A stretch of 36,425 bases of DNA from Bacteroidaceae bacterium (GTDB lineage Bacteria > Bacteroidota > Bacteroidia > Bacteroidales > Bacteroidaceae), in the NCBI GenBank assembly GCA_017645655.1, contig JAGCNZ010000111.1, positions 1 through 36,425 on the forward strand, in the 5' to 3' direction. Each line of letters begins with the position of its first letter. Position 1 is the stretch's first letter. The notes under the pieces are model-generated. The model had not been told where the DNA came from and ran no database searches. It saw only the letters and a list, made by a program, of their open reading frames with translations. Made by a program: the position numbers and the translations under genes. Shown here piece after piece: positions 1 to 9,000 of this stretch.

Positions 1-209
1 CTTAGGGGGAATTATAAACGACACGTGGAGACCCCCTAACCCCCTTTAGGGGGAATTTCAAACGACACGTGGAGACCCCCTAACCCCCTTTAGGGGGAAT
101 TTCAAACATCACGTGGGTAAAATGAAAATATCACGTGGAATATTTCAAATATCACGTGGGTAAAATTGATTTATCACGTGGAATAATTTCAAACATCACG
201 TGCCGCGTC
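1..209 (+). repeat. Phased CACGTG array, locus A
   Basis: CACGTG hexamers start at 22, 66, 110, 132, 153, 175 and 197, so the steps are 44, 44, 22, 21, 22 and 22 bp. The 44-bp units carry a GC-rich hairpin (CCCCCTAA paired with TTAGGGGG). The 22-bp units read roughly CACGTGGGTAAAATgAATTTAT. The single 21-bp unit carries GAATATTTCAAAT instead. The last hexamer is followed by CCGCGT, a cap seen at other loci. The array lies just past the stop codon of the flippase-like gene and probably begins left of the window. Function unknown. Confidence 0.9.
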
Positions 210-241
210 CTGAAACTTGGCTTGGAAAAGTCCGCAATGCC

Positions 242-1240
242 CTACTGGCTGGCTTTGCTCCTCCTCAGCGCCAGAGCCGCAGACGACCAGATGCCCAGCA
301 AGGCGACAAGCAGCGTCTGCAGCGTATGAACGATGAGCACAAACACTGCAGCCTCGGTCTGACCAACGCCGTAAAGCACCAGGACGGTCTTCACGGCGAA
401 GTGCCAAGAGCCCGCTCCGTTGGGTGTAGGCACCAGGACGGCAAACGTGCCGACCACAAAGGCGACCAGCGCTGCCATACCACCCAGCCCTGCCGTGAAG
501 TCGAAGCAGAAGAACGTGAGGTAGAAATGCAGGTAATAGCTCAGCCAAATGCCGGCGGAATAGGCGACGAAAAGCATCGGGCGCTCCACATCCCTGACCG
601 ACAGCAGGCCGTTCTTCAGGTCGGAAACGACATTTTTCGTCCTCGAGAGAATGCGGAAACGACGGGACACAAGCACGACACAAACGAGTGCGAGCAGCCC
701 GCAGGCAGCCGTCACCAGCCATCCGGTCAGCGAGAAACTCCCCAGAATGCTGCTCACGGAGACGCCGGTATGGCGGAAGAAATCCAGAAAGACGGGTATC
801 TGCGTCAGAAACGTCAGCAGGGAAAGCACAAGGATGAACAGCGTGTCGATAATCCTCTCAGTCACCACCGTGCCCACACTCATGGTGAAATTGGTGCCCT
901 CATAGCGCTTGAGCACGCCGCACCGCAGCACCTCGCCCACACGCGGCACGACCAGACTGCTGGCATAACTGAGGAAGACGGCATGGATGCAAGTGGACAG
1001 CCGCGGCCGCTCCCCGGCAGGAGCCAGCACCTGGCGCCACCTGGCAGCACGAAGCACCTGAGCCAGAACGCCGAACGGCATGCTCAGCAGCATCCACGTC
1101 CACGACATCTTGTGCTCCAAAGCGTCCGCCAACTCCTCCCATCCAATGCCACGATACATCCACCAGAGTATGCCGACAGCCAACGCCAAAGGCACCGCAA
1201 CCTTTACCGATTTGACAATCTGACTATTTGACAATTCCAC
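242..1240 (-). CDS. Flippase-like membrane protein (lysylphosphatidylglycerol synthase TM-region / YbhN family)
   Basis: A 332-residue integral membrane protein of the UPF0104 / LPG-synthase transmembrane-region family, whose members are thought to move or modify lipids in the inner membrane. Hydrophobic segments begin at about residues 12 and 46 and recur to the C-terminus. The family hallmark PRVGE is at 99-103, and a second conserved stretch PTPNGAGSWHF lies near 275-285. There is no soluble MprF-type synthase domain, so this is the transporter half only. The start is a GTG inside an octamer repeat (GTGGAATT, GTCAAATA, GTCAGATT, GTCAAATC), so the first ten residues are repeat-encoded and a TTG a few bases later is possible. 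It diverges from rsmA with overlapping promoters. The substrate cannot be read from the sequence. Confidence 0.8.
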   Translation of the reverse strand: MELSNSQIVKSVKVAVPLALAVGILWWMYRGIGWEELADALEHKMSWTWMLLSMPFGVLAQVLRAARWRQVLAPAGERPRLSTCIHAVFLSYASSLVVPRVGEVLRCGVLKRYEGTNFTMSVGTVVTERIIDTLFILVLSLLTFLTQIPVFLDFFRHTGVSVSSILGSFSLTGWLVTAACGLLALVCVVLVSRRFRILSRTKNVVSDLKNGLLSVRDVERPMLFVAYSAGIWLSYYLHFYLTFFCFDFTAGLGGMAALVAFVVGTFAVLVPTPNGAGSWHFAVKTVLVLYGVGQTEAAVFVLIVHTLQTLLVALLGIWSSAALALRRSKASQ

Positions 1241-1259
1241 AATTATTTTTGCCTTTCCT

Positions 1260-1327
1260 TTTGCGCTTTCGCTTATTCTTTGTATTTTTGCACTGCAAAG
1301 GTAAGAAATAAAATTTTAATTGTCAAA
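1260..1327. promoter_or_regulatory. Overlapping divergent promoters for rsmA and the flippase-like gene
   Basis: Plus strand: TTTG at 1260-1263, 19 bp, then TATTTTTG at 1283-1290, driving rsmA. Minus strand: TTTG at 1327-1324, 20 bp, then TACCTTTG at 1303-1296, driving the flippase-like gene. Both fit the Bacteroidota -33/-7 consensus. The two -7 boxes are only five bases apart, so simultaneous polymerase binding looks unlikely. Confidence 0.7.
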
Positions 1328-1352
1328 TTGTATAATTACCAAATTGTGAAAT
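1317..1352 (+). repeat. Octamer tandem repeat at the rsmA start
   Basis: Degenerate 8-bp units GTCAAATT, GTATAATT, ACCAAATT and GTGAAATA run up to and through the GTG start of rsmA. The flippase-like gene has the same octamer family at its own start in the opposite orientation (1207-1240), so the two arrays point outward from the shared promoter region. Confidence 0.7.
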
Positions 1353-2170
1353 ATAGCGCAGTCAAGCCGAAAAAGTTCCTCGGGCAGCATTTCCTGACCG
1401 ATTTGAGCATCGCCAGCCGCATCGCCGACACGGTGGATGCCTGCCCCGGACTGCCCATCCTGGAGGTCGGACCAGGCATGGGCGTCATGACACAGTACCT
1501 TGTTCGCAAGCCGCGACAGGTCAAAGTGGTCGAGATTGACTACGAAAGCGTGGAATACCTCAGGCGAACCTACCCCGAACTGGAGGACAGCATCATCGAA
1601 GACGACTTCCTGAAGATGCATCTCGACCGCACGTTCGGGGGCTCACCATTCGTCCTGACAGGCAACTATCCATATAACATCTCCTCGCAAATCTTCTTTA
1701 AAATGCTCGACAACAAGGACTTGATTCCCTGCTGCACAGGCATGATTCAGAAAGAAGTCGCGGAGCGAATGGCAGCAGGACCCGGCAGCAAGACCTACGG
1801 CATACTGAGCGTCCTCGTTCAGGCCTGGTATGATGTGGAATATCTCTTCACCGTGGAGCCCGGCGTCTTCAATCCCCCGCCAAAAGTTCGCAGCGCTGTC
1901 ATCCGACTGACACGCAACGCGACAACCGGCCTGGGCTGCGACGAGAAACTCTTCAAAAGGCTTGTCAAGACAACTTTCAACCAGAGGAGAAAGACCCTCC
2001 GCAACAACATCAAGCCACTCCTCACGGCACTCGAACAGGAGAGACCGGCGAAACCAGACTTCACGGCACTCCTCGCCGACCCCATCATGCAGAAACGACC
2101 GGAACAGCTCAGCGTCCAGGACTTCATCCAGCTTACCCTAAGGATTGAAGCCAACATCCCTAAATTATGA
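1346..2170 (+). CDS. rsmA: 16S rRNA (adenine-1518/1519-N6)-dimethyltransferase RsmA/KsgA
   Basis: Transfers four methyl groups from S-adenosylmethionine to two adjacent adenines near the 3' end of 16S rRNA, a late step of 30S assembly. The N-terminal signature KPKKFLGQHFL is at residues 7-17, the SAM-binding loop EVGPGMG at 40-46, and the catalytic NYPYN (family N-[LIV]-P-Y) at 107-111. The C-terminal RNA-binding part ends around the QRRKTLRNN stretch. I chose GTG at 1346: homologues start close to KPKKFLGQ, and the open frame upstream is translated promoter and octamer repeat. About 274 residues, normal for the family. Its stop lies in a heptamer repeat that also supplies the fbp start, so the two genes are probably co-transcribed and translationally coupled. 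Confidence 0.95.
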   Translation: MKYSAVKPKKFLGQHFLTDLSIASRIADTVDACPGLPILEVGPGMGVMTQYLVRKPRQVKVVEIDYESVEYLRRTYPELEDSIIEDDFLKMHLDRTFGGSPFVLTGNYPYNISSQIFFKMLDNKDLIPCCTGMIQKEVAERMAAGPGSKTYGILSVLVQAWYDVEYLFTVEPGVFNPPPKVRSAVIRLTRNATTGLGCDEKLFKRLVKTTFNQRRKTLRNNIKPLLTALEQERPAKPDFTALLADPIMQKRPEQLSVQDFIQLTLRIEANIPKL

Positions 2171-2197
2171 ATTATGAATTGTGAATTATGAATTATC
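2163..2197 (+). repeat. Heptamer repeat at the rsmA/fbp junction
   Basis: Five tandem units AATTATG, AATTATG, AATTGTG, AATTATG and AATTATC. The rsmA stop TGA and the fbp start ATG both fall in the repeat, so a change in unit number would alter their spacing. Confidence 0.85.
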
Positions 2198-4161
2198 CCG
2201 ATATGCGTCTGCTGCAGCTCCTCGCCCAAACGTTCCCCAACAGCGAGAGCGCAAGCACGGAAATCATTAATCTCGAGGCAATTCTCAGTCTTCCGAAAGG
2301 CACCGAGCACTTCGTCGCCGACATCCACGGCGAGCATGAAGCCTTCCTGCACATCCTCAGAAATGCCAGCGGAAACATAAAGAGAAAGGTCCACGACCTG
2401 TTCGACGAGTCGCTCCCCAAGCAGGAAATGCGCGACCTCTGCACCCTCATCTACTATCCAGAGAAGCGTCTCGAGATGATAGAGGAGGGCACGGACGACG
2501 ACCTCTCAGGCTTCTACGCCCGCACACTGCTGCAGCTCATACAGGTATGCCAGTCCGTGAGCAGCAAGTACACACGCAGCAAGGTCCGCAAAGCCCTGCC
2601 TCCACAGTTCGCCTACATCATCGAGGAGCTGCTGCACGAAAGCCCTAACGATGAAGATAAGGACGCTTACGTGCAACGCATCGTTGAGACCATCGTGCAA
2701 ATTGGGCAGGCGCGCAACTTCATCATTGCTGTCTGCAACGTCATCCACAAACTGAGCATCGACCGTCTTCACATCCTTGGCGACATCTTCGACCGTGGTC
2801 CGGGGGCTCACATCATCATGGACTACTTGCTTTCTCGCGAGAATTTCGACCTGCAGTGGGGCAATCACGATGCGCTCTGGATGGGTGCCGCTGCCGGTCA
2901 GGACGCGTGTATCGCCATTGTCTTGCGTCTCTCGTTGCGATTTGCGAACTTAGCCACGCTCGAAGAAGGCTATGGCATCAACCTCTTGCCGCTCGCCACG
3001 TTTGCCATGGAGACGTATGCCGACGACCCTTGCCTGCAGTTCCGGCCTATCGGGACGCTGGCCGAGGTGAAGGGCGACGAGAAGCGCCTGCGCCTCATTG
3101 CCCAGATGCACAAGGCCATTTCCGTCATTCAGTTCAAGCTCGAGGGGCAGCTCGTACGCCAGCATCCCGAGTGGAACATCGACCGCCGGGGCACGCTGGA
3201 GAACATCGACCTCGGTCGCGGCACCTATCGCTTCGAGGGGAAGGACTATCCGCTGCTCGACTCCTTCTTCCCTACCATTGACAAAGACGACCCCTATCGC
3301 CTGACGGAAGAGGAAGAGGAACTCATGAAGCGGCTCCACCACTCGTTCCGCATCTCCGAGAAACTGCAGAAGCACATCCGCTGCCTCTTCAGTCACGGCT
3401 CGATGTTCACGGTCTGCAACAGCAATCTCCTCTTCCATGCGTCCGTCCCACTCAATGCCGACGGCAGCCTGAGACAGGTCATGATAGACGGCAAACCCTT
3501 CGAGGGACGCGAACTCATGCAGCAAATCGAGTTCAAGATGCGCACAGCATATCCCTCTACCCTTGGAGGAAGACGGAAAGTGGCAAGCCGCGACTTCTTC
3601 TGGTACCTGTGGTGCGGTCCCGACAGCCCGCTCTTCGACAAGGACAGAATGGCCACCTTCGAGCGTTATTTCCTTGCCAATCCGGCCACGCACCACGAGG
3701 AGAAAGGCGCCTACTACCAGCTCAGGGAAGACCCCGCCGTGTGCACCCGCATCCTGGACCACTTCGGGGTGGAGGGCGAGACGCGCCACATCATCAACGG
3801 CCACGTGCCCGTCCATGCCAGCCGGGGCGAGAACCCCATCAAGGCCGACGGCATGCTCATGGTCATCGACGGCGGATTCTCGAAGTCGTACCACCGCACG
3901 ACGGGCATCGCAGGCTATACGCTCGTCTATCACAGCCGCGGGTTCGAGCTCATTCAGCACGAGCCGTTCACGAGCACCGCAGAGGCCGTCGCCAACGGCA
4001 CCGACATCAAGAGCAGCATGCAAATCGTCGAGATGATGGGCCGCCGCATCCGCGTGCGCGACACCGACAAGGGACGACAGATTCAGCAGCAGATTTCGGA
4101 ACTCCGCAGCCTGCTCCACGCCTACCGCCACGGCATCATCCGCGAGAACACGAAGAAGTAA
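2188..4161 (+). CDS. fbp: Class III fructose-1,6-bisphosphatase
   Basis: Hydrolyses fructose 1,6-bisphosphate to fructose 6-phosphate, the committed step of gluconeogenesis. This is the large metallophosphoesterase-type (class III) enzyme of Firmicutes and Bacteroidota, not the class I enzyme of enterics. At 657 residues it has the usual length. Metal-binding motifs of the calcineurin-like fold are visible: ADIHGEHEAF from residue 44, GDIFDRGPG at 198-206 and WGNHDALWMG from 224. Later histidines in NGHVPVHASRGENPIKADG fit the remaining metal site. The chosen ATG lies in the heptamer repeat; an ATG five codons later would also serve. It follows rsmA by 17 bases and ends before repeat locus B. 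Confidence 0.95.
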   Translation: MNYPDMRLLQLLAQTFPNSESASTEIINLEAILSLPKGTEHFVADIHGEHEAFLHILRNASGNIKRKVHDLFDESLPKQEMRDLCTLIYYPEKRLEMIEEGTDDDLSGFYARTLLQLIQVCQSVSSKYTRSKVRKALPPQFAYIIEELLHESPNDEDKDAYVQRIVETIVQIGQARNFIIAVCNVIHKLSIDRLHILGDIFDRGPGAHIIMDYLLSRENFDLQWGNHDALWMGAAAGQDACIAIVLRLSLRFANLATLEEGYGINLLPLATFAMETYADDPCLQFRPIGTLAEVKGDEKRLRLIAQMHKAISVIQFKLEGQLVRQHPEWNIDRRGTLENIDLGRGTYRFEGKDYPLLDSFFPTIDKDDPYRLTEEEEELMKRLHHSFRISEKLQKHIRCLFSHGSMFTVCNSNLLFHASVPLNADGSLRQVMIDGKPFEGRELMQQIEFKMRTAYPSTLGGRRKVASRDFFWYLWCGPDSPLFDKDRMATFERYFLANPATHHEEKGAYYQLREDPAVCTRILDHFGVEGETRHIINGHVPVHASRGENPIKADGMLMVIDGGFSKSYHRTTGIAGYTLVYHSRGFELIQHEPFTSTAEAVANGTDIKSSMQIVEMMGRRIRVRDTDKGRQIQQQISELRSLLHAYRHGIIRENTKK

Positions 4162-4184
4162 GGAACAGCCGTCGCTCCCAGCCT

Positions 4185-4425
4185 CCTCTCAAGACGTCGG
4201 ACGGAGACGTCCCTAACCAAAGACCCCTCTAACTCCCCCTAAACGTGAAGACCACCTAACCCCCTTTAGGGGGAATTATAAACGTCACGGGAAGACCCCC
4301 TAACCCCCTTTAGGGGGAATTTCAAACATCACGTGGGTAAAATGAAAATATCACGTGGAATATTTCAAATATCACGTGGGTAAAATTGATTTATCACGTG
4401 GGTAAAATGCAAACATCCCACGCGA
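4185..4425 (+). repeat. Phased CACGTG array, locus B, with a flanking hairpin
   Basis: Hexamers (some degenerate) start at 4242, 4286, 4330, 4352, 4373 and 4395, with a worn one expected at 4417. The steps are 44, 44, 22, 21, 22 and 22, the same as locus A at a constant offset of 4220 bp. From about 4284 to 4400 the sequence is almost identical to 64-180. Just upstream a short inverted repeat pairs GACGTC (4193-4198) with GACGTC (4206-4211). The array fills the gap between convergent fbp and pssA. Confidence 0.9.
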
Positions 4426-4437
4426 CATTTTGTTTCG

Positions 4438-5139
4438 TTACGCTTTGACTATCCTGGGGAAGGCAATCGAGACGACCACATACCAGATAATTATAGCCGC
4501 AAGAGCCGAGTAGCCAAGCAGCAAGAGGGGCAGGCAGCCGATGAGGAAGACGTAGCGCTGCCTGTTGTCCGCCCAGCTCAGATTCTTGAACTTCAGCGCC
4601 AGCATGGGCACTTCGCTCACCAGCAAAAAGCAGAAAAGCAGCATGAAGAGGAAAAGGAAGACTGCGTTGAACTTGAGCGAGACGAGGAAGGCATGCTCGC
4701 CCAGCACGAGGCTGCCCCAGAAGAGGGCATTGGCGGGCGTTGGCAATCCGATGAACCCATAGTGCTGACGCTCGTCGAGGTTGAACTTGGCAAGCCTTAA
4801 AGCCGAGAACGCCGCCATCAGGAATGCCGTGTAGGGCAGGAATCTCCTTATCGGGAGCAACACCTCGGGCATGTGCACCTCGTGGAACAAGTAGAAAATA
4901 ATCGCGCTGGGAGCGACACCGAAGGTAACGACGTCGGCCAGCGAATCGAGTTCCTTGCCTATGGGCGACGAGACGCCGAGAGCCCTGGCCACCATGCCGT
5001 CGAAGAAATCGAACACGGCCCCAAGGACTATCATCAGCACTGCAAAATGATACTGACCGTAGAACGCACAGCCTGTAGCCATGCAGCCGCAGATGAGGTT
5101 GCAGCAAGTAATGGAATTCGGAATGTGTCGCTTAATCAT
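4438..5139 (-). CDS. pssA: CDP-diacylglycerol--serine O-phosphatidyltransferase
   Basis: Makes phosphatidylserine from CDP-diacylglycerol and L-serine in the inner membrane, the first step towards phosphatidylethanolamine. The CDP-alcohol phosphotransferase signature is complete: D44, D47-G48, A51-R52, G61, D65 and D69 in the order DG-x2-AR-x8-G-x3-D-x3-D. Several hydrophobic segments follow through to the C-terminus. I chose the start giving MIKRHIPNSITCCNL, where homologues begin; an upstream in-frame start would overlap psd. Length 233 residues, typical of the Bacteroidota and Bacillus-type enzyme. It starts four bases after the psd stop, so psd and pssA form an operon covering both steps. 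The C-terminus runs to repeat locus B. Confidence 0.93.
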   Translation of the reverse strand: MIKRHIPNSITCCNLICGCMATGCAFYGQYHFAVLMIVLGAVFDFFDGMVARALGVSSPIGKELDSLADVVTFGVAPSAIIFYLFHEVHMPEVLLPIRRFLPYTAFLMAAFSALRLAKFNLDERQHYGFIGLPTPANALFWGSLVLGEHAFLVSLKFNAVFLFLFMLLFCFLLVSEVPMLALKFKNLSWADNRQRYVFLIGCLPLLLLGYSALAAIIIWYVVVSIAFPRIVKA

Positions 5140-5143
5140 TTCA

Positions 5144-5881
5144 TTAGCCGTTTTGAGGTTCCTCCTGTTCCGGAGCAGCATCTGGAGCAAGGTCCTTCAG
5201 CCTGGCAACAATGGTTTCATTGCCGACGGTCTTCTGGTTGAGCTTCACCAAGACCTCGGTGTCCAAAGGCAGATACAGGTCAACACGCGAGCCGAACTTG
5301 ATGAAGCCAAGGTGCTCGTCGACGTAGCAATCCTCGCCCACCGTGGGATAGGTGACGATGCGGCGCGCCATGGCACCCGCCACCTGACGCGCCAGAATCT
5401 CCGTTCCGTCGGGTGTCTCGATGACGACGGTGCATCGCTCGTTCTCCTCGCTTGCCTTCGGCAGCCACGCTTTATGGAAGTTGCCGTCGTAGTGCTGTAC
5501 ATACTTCACCGTGCCGTCCACCGGAATCCAGTTGGCATGCACATTGAAAAGACTCATGAAGATGCTCACCATGATGCGTCTGTCGTGGAAATACTCTGTC
5601 TCCTCCGTCTCTTCCACCACGACGACCTTGCCGTCGGCAGGTGCCAGAACCAGCCCCTCCGTCTCGCCATCGAAGGTGCGGATGGGACACTGGAAGAAGT
5701 TGAGCAGCACCGCATAGAGAATGGCGCTCACCATTATGCAGATGTCGAAGGGAAGCCTCGACTCGAAGATATGAAGTATAGCGAAGTTGAGCACCCCGAG
5801 GAAAATGGCACTCCATAAAAGCGTGTCTTTTCCTTCGTGATGCAACCTTATCTTTTTCAGTTTTCGTAACCTTTTACCCAT
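5144..5881 (-). CDS. psd: Phosphatidylserine decarboxylase proenzyme (short type)
   Basis: Converts phosphatidylserine to phosphatidylethanolamine. The enzyme is made as a proenzyme that cleaves itself before a serine, which becomes the pyruvoyl cofactor. That serine is visible as S198 in FGSRVD (residues 196-201), leaving a large N-terminal beta chain and a short alpha chain. Two hydrophobic helices near residues 20-62 anchor it to the membrane. Conserved stretches include [10 protein letters not shown] and [13 protein letters not shown]. The 245 residues fit the short archaeal/Bacteroidota form rather than the longer enteric form. It is the first gene of the psd-pssA operon and is divergent from dnaE. 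Confidence 0.93.
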   Translation of the reverse strand: MGKRLRKLKKIRLHHEGKDTLLWSAIFLGVLNFAILHIFESRLPFDICIMVSAILYAVLLNFFQCPIRTFDGETEGLVLAPADGKVVVVEETEETEYFHDRRIMVSIFMSLFNVHANWIPVDGTVKYVQHYDGNFHKAWLPKASEENERCTVVIETPDGTEILARQVAGAMARRIVTYPTVGEDCYVDEHLGFIKFGSRVDLYLPLDTEVLVKLNQKTVGNETIVARLKDLAPDAAPEQEEPQNG

Positions 5882-6041
5882 ACGTTTTTCATATAGTGCG
5901 GGTCAAAGTTACAAATTTTTAGTTGAACTACGAACAATGAACATTGATTTTTTACTAAATTCTGAAAAAATACACGCTCCACATTCTTCAATCCCTAATC
6001 TTTTCGTATCTTTGCCTTCTCATTATATAATATAGGTACAC
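5882..6041. promoter_or_regulatory. Divergent intergenic region psd / dnaE
   Basis: A 160-bp AT-rich gap. A minus-strand -7 box TAACTTTG (5911-5904) faces psd, and a plus-strand -7 box TATCTTTG (6007-6014) faces dnaE. I could not find a convincing TTTG -33 box at the right distance for either. No repeat array is present, unlike most gaps in this window. Confidence 0.55.
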
Positions 6042-9000
6042 ATGGAGGACTTCGTTCACTTACACGTCCACTCGCAATACTCTTTGCTCGACGGGCAATC
6101 GTCCATAAAAGGCATGGTCGACAAGGCTATCGCCGACGGTATGCGGGGCATGGCTCTGACCGACCACGGCAATATGTTCGGGGCTAAAGAGCTATATGAC
6201 TACTGCAAGACGGTCAACGAGAAAAGGGAGAAGAAGGGACTCGACCCGTTCAAACCCATCTTCGGCTGCGAGATGTACGTTGCCCGAGGCGGCGACAAAA
6301 GCGTGCGCGAAGGCGGAAAAGAGAACCAGTCGGGTTGGCACCTCATCGTTCTGGCAAAGAACCTCAAGGGATATCACAACCTCATCAAGCTCGTCTCGCG
6401 CTCCTGGGTCGACGGTTTCTACCAGCGACCACGCACCGACCGCAAGGACCTGGAGCTCTTCCACGAAGGCCTCATCATCAGTTCTGCCTGCGTAGGAGGT
6501 GAAGTGCCGCAGAAGATAATGAACGGCGACACCAAGGGCGCCGAGGAAGCCATCAAGTGGTTCCACGACATCTGGGGCGACGACTATTACCTCGAACTGC
6601 AGCGCCACGAAGTGACCAACCCGATGCAAGTGGCAAATAGGACTTTCTACGAAGCTCAACAGAAAGTCAATCCCGTGCTCATCGACCTGGCACGCAAGCA
6701 TGGCATCAAGCTCATCTGCACCAACGACTCGCACTTCCTCAACGAAGACGACGCCGAAGCGCACGACTTGCTCCTCTGCCTGTCGACCGGCAGAGACCTC
6801 GACGACCCCAACCGCATGCGGTACAGCAAGCAGGAATGGTTCAAGACGAAAGCCGAGATGAATGCCATCTTCGGCGACCAGCCCGAGGCGCTTGCCAACA
6901 CCTGCGAGCTACTGGACAAAGTCGAGATGTACGACCTCGAGTCGAACGCCATCATGCCCTTCTTCCCCATACCCGAAGAATTTGGCACCGAGGAACTCTG
7001 GAGACAGAAGTTTAGCGAGGAAGACCTCTTCAAAGAATTCACCTGCGACGAGAACGGAGAACACCCTTTGCCAAAGAAAGAGGCAAAGAAGAAGATAGAG
7101 AAACTAGGAGGCATCGACAAGCTCTATCGCATAAAGTTCGAAGCGGACTACCTTGCGAAGCTTGCCTACGAAGGTGCCGAGCGCCTCTATCCCATGCCGC
7201 TCTCCAAAGAAATCGACGAGAGGATACGCTTCGAGCTGCATGTCATGAAGACGATGGGCTTCCCTGGTTACTTCCTCATCGTGCAGGACTTCATCAACAG
7301 CGCCAGGAACGAACTCGGAGTATGGGTGGGACCCGGACGAGGCTCGGCAGCCGGATCGGTCGTCGCATACTGCCTCGGCATCACACGCCTCGACCCGCTC
7401 AAGTACGACCTCCTGTTCGAGCGTTTCCTCAATCCCGACCGCATCTCCCTGCCCGATATTGATACCGACTTCGACGACGACGGCAGAGGAAAGGTCCTGC
7501 AATGGGTCATGGACAAATATGGAGCAGAAAACTGTGCTCACATCATCACCTACGGAAAGATGGCAGCCAAGAACAGCATCAAAGATGTAGGGCGAGTGGA
7601 GAAGGTGCCACTCTCAGTGGTCAACGCTTGGTGCAAGGCAATGCCCGACCGTCTGCCGGATGGTAAGAAACCAGTCCTCGAAAACTACATCGAAGCGACT
7701 CCCGAACTGAAGGAAGCAAAGTTCTCGCGAGACAAGAAAGAGGCAGACACCATCAAGTACGCTCTGAAACTCGAAGGCACAGTTCGCAATACAGGCATCC
7801 ATGCGTGCGGTTTCATCATTTGTCGCGACCCGATTAGCGATCATGTTCCTGTCTCGACAGCAGACGACCCGGACTTCCCTGACCGCAAGACCGCGGTGAC
7901 CCAATATGACGGACACGTCATTGAGAGCACGGGACTTATCAAGATGGACTTCCTTGGCCTAAAGACCCTCTCTCAGTTGAAAGAAGCGTGCCGCATCGTA
8001 AAGGAGGCGCATGGCATAGACATCGACCTGGACAATATTCCCATCGACGACCCGCTTACCTATAAATTATATCAGGAGGGCAAAACGGTCGGAACGTTCC
8101 AGTTCGAGTCGGCAGGCATGCGCAAATACCTGAAGGAACTGCATCCGACAGTCTTCGAAGACCTCATTGCCATGAATGCACTCTACCGACCCGGGCCGAT
8201 GGAATACATCCCGCGATTCATCAGACGCAAGAACGGACAGGAAGACATCACGTACGACTTGCCGGCTTGCGAGGAATACTTGCGCGACACCTACGGCATC
8301 ACCGTCTATCAGGAGCAGGTCATGCTGCTGGCGCGAAAGCTTGCGGGCTTCACCAGAGGCGAGAGCGACAACCTTCGCAAGGCGATGGGTAAGAAGAAAA
8401 AGGACATCGTGGATGAGATGAAACCCAAGTTTATCGAGGGAGGCACCAAGAACGGACACGACCCCAAGATACTTGAAAAGATATGGAGCGACTGGGAGAA
8501 GTTTGCATCGTACGCTTTCAACAAATCACACGCGGCATGCTATTCCTGGGTTTCCTACCAGACTGCTTACATGAAGGCGCACTATCCGGCAGAGTTCATG
8601 GCTGCCCTACTGACCCGAGGTAAGGACGATGTGAAGGAAGTCACGAAACTTCTGGAGGAGTGTCACGCCATGAAGATTGAGGTGTTGGGACCTGATGTCA
8701 ACGAGTCTCATCGCGACTTTGGCGTCAACGACCGGCAGCAGATACGCTATGGCTTGACTGCCATAAAGGGACTTGGCGAAGCGGCTGTTCAAGCTATTGT
8801 TGACGAGAGGGAGAAGAACGGTCCGTTCAGCGACATCTTCAACTTCGTGGAGCGCGTCAACCTCACTTCCATCAAGCGCAACGGCATGGAGTGCCTTGCC
8901 TTGAGTGGTGCCTTCGATACCATCACTGCGGGCAGTATCAGGCGAGAGCAGTTTGTTGCTGAGAACCAGAAGGGCGACATTTTCCTCGACCTCTTGATTC

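Noticed and set aside
1-209. CRISPR-like periodic repeats
   Set aside because: The 22-bp units have no unique spacers, the whole unit is conserved, and there are no cas genes; the same arrays occur at seven other gaps.
200-1231. 343-codon open frame on the plus strand
   Set aside because: Antisense to the flippase-like gene; composition is histidine/glutamine-rich shadow sequence without any motif, while the minus strand shows clear membrane helices and family motifs.
1280-1345. Longer N-terminus for rsmA
   Set aside because: It would be translated from the promoter -7 region and octamer repeat and has no counterpart in homologues.
2950-4131. 393-codon open frame on the minus strand
   Set aside because: Shadow of fbp.
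4185-4425. Insertion sequence ends
   Set aside because: No transposase anywhere near and no clear target duplication; the structure matches the array family instead.
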